The notes under the pieces were generated by a model. It worked only from the letters and a program-made list of their open reading frames with translations. It was not told the DNA's origin and did no database searches. From positions 5,344,001 through 5,408,000 of the forward strand of contig NC_133063.1 of assembly GCF_048771995.1 (NCBI RefSeq): a stretch of DNA of 64,000 nucleotides. The letters are read 5' to 3'. The position numbers and the translations under genes were made by a program. This document shows positions 1 to 10,196 of the stretch, one piece after another; positions within the stretch are counted from its first letter, which is position 1; the number at the start of each line of letters is the position of its first letter. Origin of the DNA: Taeniopygia guttata. Its lineage: Eukaryota; Chordata; Aves; Passeriformes; Estrildidae.

Positions 1-120
1 GAACAGCCAAAGTCAGCAGCTAAAGGAACAGCTGAGATGCAGTGGGGCCTGTAGCTGAAGAGACGTGAGGCTCTGAATGACAGGTTCTTTCCTGACCCTC
101 CTGCTGCTGTCTGTGCACAG

Positions 121-3100
121 AGCATAAGGGCAGCGCCAGCACCTGCTCCGGCTGCCTCTGCACCCGAGGAAGAGGCTGAAGAGGAGGAAGGTGCCAATGA
201 ACCTGCCCCTGCTGTCAGCCCACGGCCTGAGCAGCCAGCATCAGTAAGTGCCTGTTTGGGTTAGCAGTGTCTTTGGTGACATTTTGTCCCTCATGTAAAA
301 GCAGGGTTTGGGTTCGGGGCCTTGAGCTGGAGAAGTGGGTTGCAAAAGCTGAGAGGTGAAGAGCCCTGGATGTGGCCAGCAGCATCTTCCTCAGGGCTTG
401 CATTTGAAATGAGATCAGAGGGGCATCTCTGCCAGGCACATTTGTGACCCAAATTAATTTCTTGTCCCAGAGCTCCAGCTCCTCTGTCGTGGCACCTGCA
501 CGAGCTGCAGCTGAAGAAGCCTCCAGTGCCCAAGCTGGAAACTCAAGCAGGAGCAGCTCGTGCACCTGGAGCACGACTAGTTCCTCTGGCAGCAGGGAGC
601 TGCTGGGAGAGAGGACAGAGGACAAGTGCCTGGCCATGCTGAGTACGTCCTTTGTGACCCTTGTGGGCCGCAGCAGTGCCTGGTGTGTGTGTGCGTGTGT
701 CAGCAAGAGCTGTCCCAGCTCCTGTTCCTCCTCAGCTGAGTGCCAGCTCCTGAGGCCTCCCCACAGGAGCTGTTGCTGTGCTCTGAGGTGGGGAGGGATC
801 TCTGGGCTGCTGCTCCTGCCTCGGAGGGCAGCTGGGCCTGGTTTGGCCTTGCCTGAGCTTCCCTCTAGGCAAAAGGCAGAGCAGAGATTGTTTCTGGCTG
901 AGCAGGAGGCTGTGACCGAGCAAATGAGGAGGCCTCCAGGAGCTCCTGTGGGGCCCAGCTCCTGTGGGGCACGGCCAAGGTCATCTTCAGAGCTCAGCCT
1001 GTCCTAAAATCTGAGGGACCTCATTCCTAAGGCCCATCACAGTAGGGTAGAACATCAGCTGCTGCTCTTGAGCGGCAGAAGGGTCTTGTTTAGGCAAAGT
1101 CCTGCTTCAAGCTGGAGATCTTAGCTTTGCTGGAGGCACTTTGCAATATTCTTCCTGTTCTGGAAAGGGCAGCTGTTGATAAAGATGAATTCCACAACCC
1201 AAGATGCCTTGCATGTTTGCAAGGATTAAGTCTTTTGTTGAATGTCCCAGAGTGTTCATTGCCCGAACAGAAAGGTTGTGTTTGTCCTGCTGCCCTTAAT
1301 GTCTGTAGGCAACAATCACTTCTCTTGCTTACACTTTTCTGATCCCTGTCTCCTCTGACTGTTTCTTGATGTGCTTAGATTTTAGTTTAGACTTCTAGTT
1401 TTGGACAGGCCATCTGTGCTGCAGGGCTGCTTGTCCTGCTGCTGTTGTTTTTTAGGTGGTGGTGGTGTGGTGGTGTTGTTGTTTCCTGAGGGAGTGAGTT
1501 GAAAGGGCGCAGTGTCCCAGAGAGTGGGGCTGCCTTTCTGATCTGCTGCAGGCTGGGATCTCTTTTGAAGGGAGCATCTTTCCTTGGGATTTTTACAGAG
1601 ATGCTGGTGAGCGAGGGAGATCCTGAGGCTAAATACACAGAACTGGAAACAATTGGCAGAGGGTGAGTGCAGCCACAGTTCCTTCCATTTACTGTTTGTC
1701 CCTGGACTGTTTTCCTCTTGTACTGTGGATTCCTGCACTTGCAGGGACTAAAGGACTTCTTCTTTCTCTGCGGCCGTTTTGTTTCTAGGGGTTTTGGCAC
1801 GGTGTGCATGGCAGTGGAGACTGCCACAGGAGAAGAGGTAAGCGTCAAGCAGCGCCACAGCTTCTGCAGAACTGTTTTAGGACAGCATTTGATCTGTCAT
1901 GTCTGGAAGAGTTTGCTTTGTTGCTGTGAAAGGGAGAATGCCAGTGGAATGATCAAGCCCCCTAGAGGTTGTCCAGCAGTTTTGCTCCATGTTTTCTGGC
2001 AGAAATTGACTTTCTGCTTGCAAGAGGAGTGTGAATGAAAATGGGGATGATAAAGTAAAGCCATGGGGGAAGTCTGTGGGAACGGTGAGTGTTGTTAGAG
2101 CTTTGAGGTGGACAGCATAGACCATGTTTCTGCCAGGTTTCCAAGGCAAAGGCTATCTGGCTTTTTGTCCTGGCAGGTGCCCAAGCAAGCGGTCTGATGT
2201 CCAGCCACAAGGCAGCTTGGCCCAGCCCAGCTCTGTCACCCCATCATCACTGTCTCCGTGTTCCCCTGGTGGTTCTGTGCCACCAACTTTGGTTCATGTT
2301 TTCCATGTTGTTTTAGGTGGCCATAAAGAAAATTAGTCTCCTGGAAGAGAGCAACAGCGAGGTGTGCCTGAATGAAATCCAGATCATGCGTGGCAATAAG
2401 AATGCCAATCTTGTGACCTTTGTAGACAGGTGAGTGGTTCTGCTGTTCTGCCATGAAAGGTCATTCACATCCTGCAAGCCAGAAGTTCAACCACTCCTCT
2501 GGTGGCTGGCAGAGGATGGAGCTGTTAATTCCTGCTTCTGGGCTGATCTACAGCGTCCTGGGAGGAGATTGCATTGGGGCTGCATTCATCTTTGCTGGCA
2601 TACCTAGTTTGAAGTGTGCTTTCAAAGACCGGCCTTGGCCCTTTCTTACTGAGCCAACAGCCTCAAAGTTCCTGTCCTCTCTCCACATGGTTTCATTTGT
2701 TTTGGCATTTGATTTTTTCCCACGGGTCTCCAGTGCTGACAAAGCGCTGTAGATTGTATTTCCCTTGGCCTGTTGCATTGGTGTGGATACCAAGCAGCCT
2801 TTAGACTGCACAGAGTTCAAGCCCTGTAGAGCATTGTGAATGACTATTCCTCCTGTCTTCCTCTGAGAGAGACACAGGAGCAAGAATCCATCAGGTCATG
2901 TAAGTGCACACCTTCATCTCCAGGCTGTTGTTTCCTCCTTTCAGCTACCTGGTGGATGAGGAACTCTGGCTGGTGATGGAATACATGGATGGAGGTTCTT
3001 TATACGATGTCATCAGGGAGACTCATATGGCAGAAGGAGAGATAGCAGCTGTCTCTCGGCAGGTAAGGGATGGCGCTTGTGCTTCCCATGGCCTGGTCGG

Positions 3101-5652
3101 GACGGCCCTTCCAAATGGGTGATAAGGAGAGGAGAGATTTCCCCTTCCAAGCTTCCTTTCTGCCTTTCTCTTATGCCTGGCAGTAGCAAGAGCAGATGAA
3201 GTGCCTGCCAATGTGCCTGCCCTTCTTCTAGTGTGTTTGTGTTTGCCTCTCTAAAGCCTTGCCGGGAGCCTGTGTGTGCTGCATTCCTTCCCCACAAGAG
3301 CAAAGTGGCTGGTGGCACCATGTTGAGCAAGTGGCAAAGACAAAGAGATCCTCACAGGACTCTCACAGAGCTCAGCCTCAAAGGAGAGCCTTGCACCCCA
3401 AGTGGTGCTTGCAAAAGCAGACACTGTTGTCTGGCTGCAGAGAGTACAGGCGCTGCAGCAGTGCACCTTGAGTCTGTGTTTGCAGGGCACTGGCCAGAGC
3501 AACAATTGCCCTTTCCCTTTCAAAAGCAAACAGCCACGCCCTTAGAAAAGCTCTGCTGTCCTCGTGTTGGAGCAGCCAGCTCTGCTGCCTTTGCCAGCAG
3601 CCTGGCCTGCCGTGGCTCACCAACCCCCAGGAAGTCAGTCTTGCAGGTGTGCCACTGCCCTGCTTGTGGGACGCAATCCACTCAGGCTCGTGTTTCTTTT
3701 TCCTCTCTCAGTGCCTGCAAGGCCTGGATTTCCTTCACTGCAAGCAAGTGATCCACCGAGACATCAAAAGCCACAACATTCTCCTGGGCTTGGACGGCTC
3801 TGTCAAGTTGGGTGGGTGTTGCTGGCCAGGCTCAGCCGTGGCGGGCTGCGGTGTGGGGCTGCCTTTGGGTGCTGCCGCTTCCCTGGTGCCTGTGGCAGTG
3901 CAGGCTGCCCTGCTGCGAGCGCAGAGCACAGCCACAAGGTGCAGGGAGCTGTAGCTGGGCAGAAGGGGTCAGCAGTGCCTTTGGCTTGTGTGTGTCCCTT
4001 CCCCAGCAAGGCAGCAGCAGTCTAATAGCTTCAGGGGACTAAAAGCCACTGCCTGAAGTCGGGGGCTTTTGCAAAGTGGCCAATTGCGTATTTCCTCAGC
4101 TGCAGGCCCGAGGAATGGCAGCATGCCCCTGGTACAGCTGGATTCCACACTGCCTTCTTAGACATTGATTCAGTGGGGAATTCTTTTCTTTGCTCTGCTT
4201 TTTCAAGCTGGCTTGATGTGAGTGTTTTTTCTCCTCAGCTGATTTTGGCCTTTCTGCTCAGCTCACCGCTGAGCAGAGCAAACGAAGATCAGCTGTTGGG
4301 ACTACTCACTGGATGGCCCCAGAAATTTTCACAAAGAAGCCCTACGGCCCCAAAGTGGACATCTGGTCCTTTGGAATTGTGGGGATCGAGATGGTGGAAG
4401 GAGCACCTCCTTACCTGATGAACACCTCCCGCACGGTACGCTGCAACTACCCTCAGATGCTCCTGTCACTCTGACTAAATCTACTCCCATTCTGCTGCCT
4501 GGGAATCTTGCTAACACCTGACAATGATAGGTGCCAGGCTGCATAGTCTCTTATGCTTCTTGCCCAGATTATCCCCTTGGCATTTCATCATGAATAGCAC
4601 AAGAAAATCACTATGCCTTTTCCTTGATGGAAGCTTTGCCTAAGAGAGCAGTGAGCAGCTTTACCTAAGGGAGCAGTGAGCTGCATTTTATGGGTGGAAT
4701 CCTTGGAAATAGTAAAGTTAGATTAAAGTCTGTCTTCCACCTCGCCTGTAGAGCTGGTGTCAGTGCTGAGAGAAGCAAAGTGTGCTGCTGCTGATGGAGT
4801 TGCTCCTAATTCCATCAGCCAATGAAATCAGGGATCAAGGCAAGAGCCTTTGCATGTTGGACTGGCTCCGGCTGCCTCTGGCTTTGGGTTCTTTTAGTAG
4901 GGGTAGGAAAGGTATCTCCCTCCCTCTGGCAGGGAGTAAAGAGCCACTGGGGAGTGGAGCTTGTCCAGTGGGGTCTGTGTGAGCAGTTTGGGGTGTGGAG
5001 GAGACAGGTGGAGCGTGGCATTTCCTTCTTCTCCAGGTTCAGCAGCTGATAATCACCGGGGGCACCCCGAAGCTGCAGAAGCCCAGGCAACAGTCGGCTT
5101 GGCTGCGAGACTTTCTGCGCTGCTGCCTGGAGACGGACGAGGACAGGCGCTGGTCTGCCCAGGAACTTCTGCAGGTAAAAGGCAAAGCGGCTGCCGGGTG
5201 CGCCGGCCGCCCGCTGCCAGGGGCTCCTCGTCTGCTCAAGTCCAAGGCGGCAGATGGGCCCTGCTCCTGAGAATCTCCAGTCTGGGGGATTTTCAAAGGA
5301 AAACTGAGGAGAATCCTGGCCTGGCATGGGTTGGAAGGAGCCTTTCCAGGTCGCCTAGACCAAATCTCCTTCAGCTGAAGCCATCTGGGTTAATGGATTT
5401 GTGGGATTGGGAGCCATGTTTGGCTCATGTAGCATGGTCCTGGATGTGGAGACAGAGGTGCACAGAATGCCCTCCTTTGTGTATTTTTCTGCTTGCCAGA
5501 GAAAGCCAGTTTCAGCCTGTGAGGTCAGTAGATATTAATTTCTTCTTTTTCTCTTTGGGCAGCATCCTTTTGTAACCTCAGCCAAGCCGACCTCCAGCCT
5601 GACGCCTCTGATCATGGCAACGCAGCAGTTTATGGCCGACAGGAGATTCTAG
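121..5652 (+). CDS. PAK-like Ser/Thr kinase, copy 1 (5' end outside the window)
   Basis: This is a spliced kinase gene whose first three coding exons lie left of the window. Exons by GT-AG sites and phase: 121-243, 471-642, 1599-1662, 1789-1837, 2317-2429, 2945-3062, 3712-3811, 4239-4435, 5037-5174, 5563-5652 (stop TAG). The first two encode an acidic, Ala/Pro/Ser-rich linker. The rest encode a full catalytic domain: glycine loop GRGGFGTV, VAIKK lysine, LNEI glutamate, [12 protein letters not shown] and WMAPE. The closest known family is the group I PAKs (PAK1/2/3), which transfer phosphate to Ser/Thr downstream of Rac/Cdc42. The p21-binding CRIB domain of those kinases is not seen. Differences from the sister copies: FGLSAQ after DFG, FTKKPYG after APE, Cys instead of Ser in the LHCKQ segment, Gln instead of Glu at the exon end at 3062, and a final Phe instead of Tyr. 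The frame is open throughout, so it is probably functional. Confidence 0.86.
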
Positions 5653-5739
5653 CCCTGCAGAAGGCCATTGGTGTTTTTTGTAGTTTCTAGTTTCTAGCTG
5701 ATAGCTCATAGTTTCTAGTTTGTTTAGATTGATAGTGTA

Positions 5740-5745
5740 AATAAA
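5740..5745 (+). terminator. Poly(A) signal of kinase copy 1
   Basis: A perfect AATAAA lies 88 bases after the stop codon. The same signal at the same distance follows the other three copies. Confidence 0.75.
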
Positions 5746-5858
5746 TACGATTATACATAAAACCTTTACTGTGCTGGAAGTCTCCCTTTGTTCTCACGCT
5801 GTGCATACGCTCTAAATTTGCTTCTGAATGGTCAGGTGTTTCCTAAATGTGGGAAAAG

Positions 5859-5868
5859 CCATATATGG
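5859..5868. promoter_or_regulatory. CArG box (SRF-type site) with adjacent Ets-like GGAA
   Basis: CCATATATGG is a perfect palindromic CC(A/T)6GG consensus. A GGAA core lies three bases upstream (GGGAAAAGCC), the arrangement of a serum response element. The site sits about 115 bases beyond the poly(A) signal and is repeated at 25745-25754, 33147-33156, 45499-45508 and 56043-56052. Function is inferred from motif only. Confidence 0.4.
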
Positions 5869-7474
5869 GGTTTGTGGCATGGTCTGGAAGTGGGCAAAGG
5901 TCTTCTGACCTTGGTGCCTCCAGGCCAAAACCTCTAGTGGAGAGACAGGCTGGCAGCAGTGACTAGAGGAGCAGAGTGGGACAAAATGGTGCAGAGGAGT
6001 GGTGGCAGTGCAGGGCATGCTGCTGTGGCTGTGGTTGTGTTGCAGCTCTTGGGAAAGGTTGGGAGTGTCTGTGCTGCTGTGGGCAGAGGGGGAGGGAGCC
6101 GGGCTTCTCCACAGGCTCGGGCACAGGTGAGTGTCCAGTGGGAAGGCAAGTTCTGCCACGGGAACTAAGGCCAACATGTGGGAGTGAAGACTTGTGCAGT
6201 TTGAATCTGCGTGAGCCACTGTGGAGGCCTGTGGGCCTGCTGGAGGACTTCTTGGGGCTATGCCCTGAAAGAATGTCCCCTAGACTTTAACCTTTCCCTT
6301 ATCATGTCCCCTAGATTTTAGCCTTTAACGTTTCCCATGGACTCCGGTTTTTCATTTCAATGTACATTGTTACATTATTAGTGATATGTAGTGATCATAT
6401 AGTGATTATTGAAAATCATTTACTGTGCGATGTTTGGTGGCAATTGGTGGTATATTTGATGGTCATTTCAGTTTAAATTTTAGTTGCACAATATTTCGCA
6501 GACTTTATTTCCCAGTTTTCGTTTTCACTGCCGCGTGTCCCTGAACCCACTATCCCTGAGAAAGACAGGACTGGAGATGCAACCTGCTCAAGAGCACAGG
6601 CCAGCCACCAGCCATCTGCCATCTGCCCTCCTTTTCCGTGCCCATGCCAGGATGGCACTGGCAATGCCTCCCCGGATTCTACCCTAACCCACCTTGTGAC
6701 AGCCCTCAACCCTGCTCCCGCTTTCCTGTTGTATTAGCAGTCCCCGATTTTTGTTGTAATTCATGTTTCAGAGATTCCCGATACAGGCCACCCTCAGAAG
6801 CCAGTCACCCCAGTTCTTTAATTATTTATGCAGGAGAGTCGTCACCCTCCGGACAGCCGGAGGAGCGACTCTGGTGCCCCACAGGAGACCCGTGCCTGGC
6901 CACACGATAAGGTCCTCACAGGCTGGTCCTCCCTAAAGCCTTTTCTTTTGGCTTGTGTGTTTGGGGGAGGGCACCGGGGGAAGGTACCATAGCCAGTCCT
7001 TTTGATTTTCTCTTCTCTTTTGATTTATGGGTAAGTGAGGGGGAATGAATTGGCAGAGAGGTGCCTGGGACTCGGGCCCTTAGAAATGAGGAGAAATGAA
7101 AATTGTATTTACTTCTTGTTTAGTTATTCTTTGCAATATGAACCCACCTGTGTGAGTTCTCAAGTTTAGTTAAAGTCTATTAAGTATTGTGTTGTTTTTA
7201 GTTCAGACAAGGTTATTATTTTTACTATGATTGTTATACGTTTCGTTTTCAATACAACAAAAAGTGGGGAGTTGTGGGAGCTTGTCCTGGAGGGGATGGG
7301 CCATGAAGTGGCCACACATCAGACAATCAATGAGCAACAGGAAGCCTCGGGAGAAGAAAAGCCACAATGGATGACACCCAGAGAACTTCTGGTGAGCTTA
7401 TCATAGAGAGTAAAGGACTCTGGGACCGACTGGGAGTGGGCATGCAGATCAACAGCCGTTGATTGGCCAGATGG

Positions 7475-7494
7475 TTTCTGGAACTTTCTAGAAC
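7475..7494. promoter_or_regulatory. Heat-shock element, four contiguous perfect pentamers (spacer A)
   Basis: Four alternating nTTCn/nGAAn units run without a gap (TTTCT GGAAC TTTCT AGAAC). Heat-shock factor trimers bind three such units. An inverted CCAAT box (ATTGG, 7462-7466) lies just beside it. Copies lie at 34745-34764 and 59064-59083. No TATA box is clear nearby, so the transcript it would serve is unknown. Confidence 0.45.
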
Positions 7495-7790
7495 ACGCTG
7501 GTTCCAGGCCTTCCCCAGCACTGCTCAGCTGCAGCTCTGCAGCTCTTTGGCTTTGGACCAGCGTGTTTAACTGGCTTCTCAGGTTCTGGGGCTGGCTTCA
7601 TCCCAGCATTCCATTCCTGCTCTGCCCTGAGGCTGGCTATTATTTCAGGCTCCAAGGCAATTGGCAACTGATTCAGCTCCTTTTCTAGCTGCTTGGCAAC
7701 ACAGAGCTCTCTGAGTCCAACCTCCATGCATATGGATACCAGGCATGGTCCTGTACTGGGATTTTCAAAGTTTCTTCTACCAAAATTCAT
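7488..7790 (-). pseudogene. Unrecognised coding-like remnant
   Basis: A 100-codon minus-strand open frame with ordinary amino-acid composition, including a Glu/Lys/Leu-rich helix-like part and a Pro/Glu/Lys-rich tail. Further minus-strand coding-like pieces continue to about 8250 in shifted frames. The related sequence near 34760-35060 and 59075-59380 has lost the long frame through small changes. I do not recognise the protein. It could be a decayed exon or retrocopy, part of an old mobile element, or chance. Confidence 0.2.
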
Positions 7791-8992
7791 GTTTTCTCCA
7801 CCAGTAAATGTGGACAGTGCTAGTTTTTCTCAGCAGTCTCCGTCTCTCTTGAGGGCTGGACAAGCTTTCTATAGAAGCTTTTAGCAGGTCTGTCAGTAGA
7901 GAGCAGTTCACATCATTTTCTGCATGAGAGTCTATTACTTTTCTGCCAGAAGATAGCAGCCTTGACTGAAAATCTGTTTCTCCTTTATTATGTCATGAGC
8001 AGTTACTGCTGGATCAAATGCCCATGTCACCTCAAGAATATCCTGCTCATTGCGTCAGTTCAAATGTAAGGCCCCTAAAACGTTGCTCAGTGAGACACTT
8101 TAAAAGGACTTCAACTTGTTCACGAACTCTGATGTAGAAAAGCAGGAGAATTATGGACAAGATGTTCTCAAGAGGTCGGAACAACACAAAAATCTTCCCA
8201 GGCAACTTTTGAAAATCAGAGAACTTTGGCAAAACATTTAGAGCAGGATTCAATCAACATAAAGCATTCCATCAAGCATTAACTTAGCGTATTCAACTTA
8301 AAAAATTCCAAGCCTGTTAGATTTTAAGTTACTGAAAAGTCTGCGAGAATGAAATTGGAAGAACAAAGAGGAAGAGAGAATGAGAGAAAATATATAGAAA
8401 AGAACCAACACATCTGCCATTCCTGGTTCCAATGGTGTTCAGCTAATAGAATTCCAAGAGGAGGTAGGGCAAAGACATGTGGTTGCCACATAGCCTGAGT
8501 TAAAATCCATTTGGCTTTCCTGGGGCCTTCCCCCACATGGGGCTGCCACTCACGTGGCCATTTAGGAGCTGGGTTAGGGGCTCCAGACACAGGGGTGGAG
8601 CATTGCCTCCGCTGTGCCAGGGATCAGCGGCCACTGCTGGGCTGGGATACAGGCCTGGGAGTGTGGGGTGTGCAGAGCAGAGCATCACCTCTCCAGAGTG
8701 AGGCTTGATCTGCCCCTTTCCCCACATAAGCACCTGAAATGTTTGGAGCCAGCAATCTCTAGCCTCTCACAATAAGGTTTCTGGGCTCCTGTGCTTCTTG
8801 GCTCTCAAGACTCCAAAGACTTGTGGCTGGATATTAAGAAACCTGATCTTTTATTGCTTCCAAAAGAGGCAGCATGAGGGTTTCTTTTTCTTTCTAAGAC
8901 CTTCCCTTCTTTCTATGTCCTCAGCCTGAGATAGTCCTTGTACTGCCTCTCCTCTCTCCCCTTCTCCACGACAATGGAGGGGGACAACGGAA

Positions 8993-9047
8993 AAACCAAT
9001 CTATGAGAGGCCAGAAATGTAAACCAATCTATGAGAGGCCAGATATG
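8993..9047. repeat. 27 bp direct tandem duplication
   Basis: A 27-base unit (8993-9019) is repeated at 9021-9047 with one mismatch. Spacer D has the same duplication (about 60578-60633), spacer B has a single unit. This marks spacers A and D as sister blocks. Confidence 0.75.
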
Positions 9048-9317
9048 CTAGAAATGTTGTAATGTAGCAACGAAAAAAACAAAAGCAGCACTATATAACA
9101 ATAAAAATAAAATTGTACAAAAGAGGTAATGACGTAACCGACAAAGGTGAAGTGTCACATGGGGCCCCCGGAACAAGGAGAAGATGGTGAGGGCTTACAG
9201 AATGATTCTGATGGTAGATGGGCGCTGCTGGTGCTGCCTGGAGCAGCTGTGGGCCTGCAGTGGTAGTTTCCTGCTCCCTCTCTGCAGCACTGGTGGTGGC
9301 AGGGGCAATGGTGATGG

Positions 9318-9692
9318 GTGTCTCTCCCTGCAGAGCTCTGTTTGGCACTGCCGCTACCATCAGTCCGCCACGCTGGGCGTGCGCGTGGGAATTGGATTTG
9401 CCGCTCCACTGCCTCTTCCTACCACCCTGCTGGGCTCCACTGGGCTTGGCTGGACTCCCTTTTGGCTTGGCTGAACTCACTTAGTATCAGTGTCAGCAAT
9501 CTGGGCTGCACTGTTCTGCTGAAGCAGAAAAACAGCCTCACCTGCCATCCTGGCCCTGATGGTTTCAGTTGTGTGTCAGAGCTGTCACTTCCGTGCCACC
9601 CATCTCAACTCCGTGGCCTAAAAAATACTGTGGAAGGACAAGACTGGGGGGGAAATGGTGGTGGTGCTTTGGTCCCAAGGCCTCTCTGCTAG
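9318..9692 (+). other. Conserved spacer open frame with downstream AATAAA
   Basis: An open frame of 124 codons without an ATG at its start. An acceptor-like sequence (CTCTCCCTGCAG) lies at its beginning and AATAAA follows at 9784-9789. The same frame, same length and same end recur at 36563-36937, 47107-47481 and 60904-61278 with several substitutions but no frame-breaking indel. The minus strand is also open here, so base composition may be responsible. It could be a terminal exon of an unrecognised transcript; the protein resembles nothing I know. Confidence 0.25.
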
Positions 9693-9879
9693 AGGGAGCC
9701 AGACAGAAGGATCCCCCTTGCATTTGTGGTCATGGCATTTCCCTGCTGAAATCACACCCATGGCTGTGATGTAAAATGTTTGGAATAAACAGTGCTGAAA
9801 GATTCATGACCTGGTCTCTGTAGCTAGGAGAATCCTCTAAATGTAATTGAAGTAGTGCTTCTCCTTGTTTGCTGCTTTC

Positions 9880-10195
9880 AAGAGTGGAGAGTTTTGGATT
9901 GGTTTTGACTGAGGGCAGCAAGAGGGGTGATCCTTCAGTGAAAGGAGGTTTTGTGAAATTATTTCTGTTGATTTGGGATGTTGTGAAGGATGCAGAGAGT
10001 GGTCAAGATGGACGGGATACTAAGACTAATCCATTGCACTATCCCCAGTTCTCCCTAGCCCCCTTTCCCCACCGCACTCTCCTATCCCCGCTTCCCCTGC
10101 ACCGGGTAGACGGGGGGAGCAGACCATCCACAGAAGACGCAGGGTTGCCACCTTCTCCCTGGCTACCCCAGGTCCCCTCAGTACCTTCGCTCTGA
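9880..10195 (+). pseudogene. ERV1 gag, 5' fragment (matrix-like)
   Basis: A frame entering from the spacer encodes a short stretch consistent with the end of a matrix domain, then a Pro-rich segment, and stops at 10193-10195. The start of gag is missing at the truncation boundary. ERV2 has the same fragment at 61466-61781. The matrix assignment rests on position before capsid, not on a clear motif. Confidence 0.5.
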
Positions 10196-10196
10196 C

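Larger units (their letters stand above)
5746..9879. other. Spacer A between kinase copy 1 and ERV1
   Basis: About 4.1 kb without a recognisable intact gene. It is a near-identical relative of 33106-37119 (spacer B), of parts of 45386-47650 (spacer C) and of 55930-61465 (spacer D). It holds a CArG box, a heat-shock element, a short tandem duplication, a minus-strand coding-like remnant and a spliceable-looking open frame with its own AATAAA; each is listed separately. A G-rich stretch at 5940-6170 includes an 81-base segment (6046-6126) with an acceptor-like TTGCAG before it and GTGAGT after it, repeated in every spacer. There is no evidence it is transcribed. A purine run near 7258-7271 followed by TTGTGGGAG resembles a retroviral polypurine tract and LTR start, so part of the spacer may be an old LTR element. 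Confidence 0.6.

Noticed and set aside
215..706. Long minus-strand frame over kinase exons 4-5 (and its copies near 20200, 39847 and 50400)
   Set aside because: It is the shadow of the + strand Ser/Ala/Glu-rich exons and crosses their splice sites; no independent signals.
840..980. Candidate extra exon after an acceptor-like CTTCCCTCTAG
   Set aside because: In the phase left by exon 5 it hits a stop after about 15 codons, and direct joining of exon 5 to 1599 gives a continuous PAK-like sequence.
3233..4042. Several overlapping + and - frames around the HRD exon
   Set aside because: They run through intron sequence; only the 100-base exon 3712-3811 matches a kinase.
5812..6219. 135-codon minus-strand frame repeated in all spacers
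   Set aside because: Lies over the G-rich patch, low complexity, no promoter or splice support; likely chance.
8324..8733. Minus-strand frames in the spacer, repeated at 35593-36002 and 59910-60319
   Set aside because: Short, overlapping, no recognisable domain; their conservation only reflects recent duplication.
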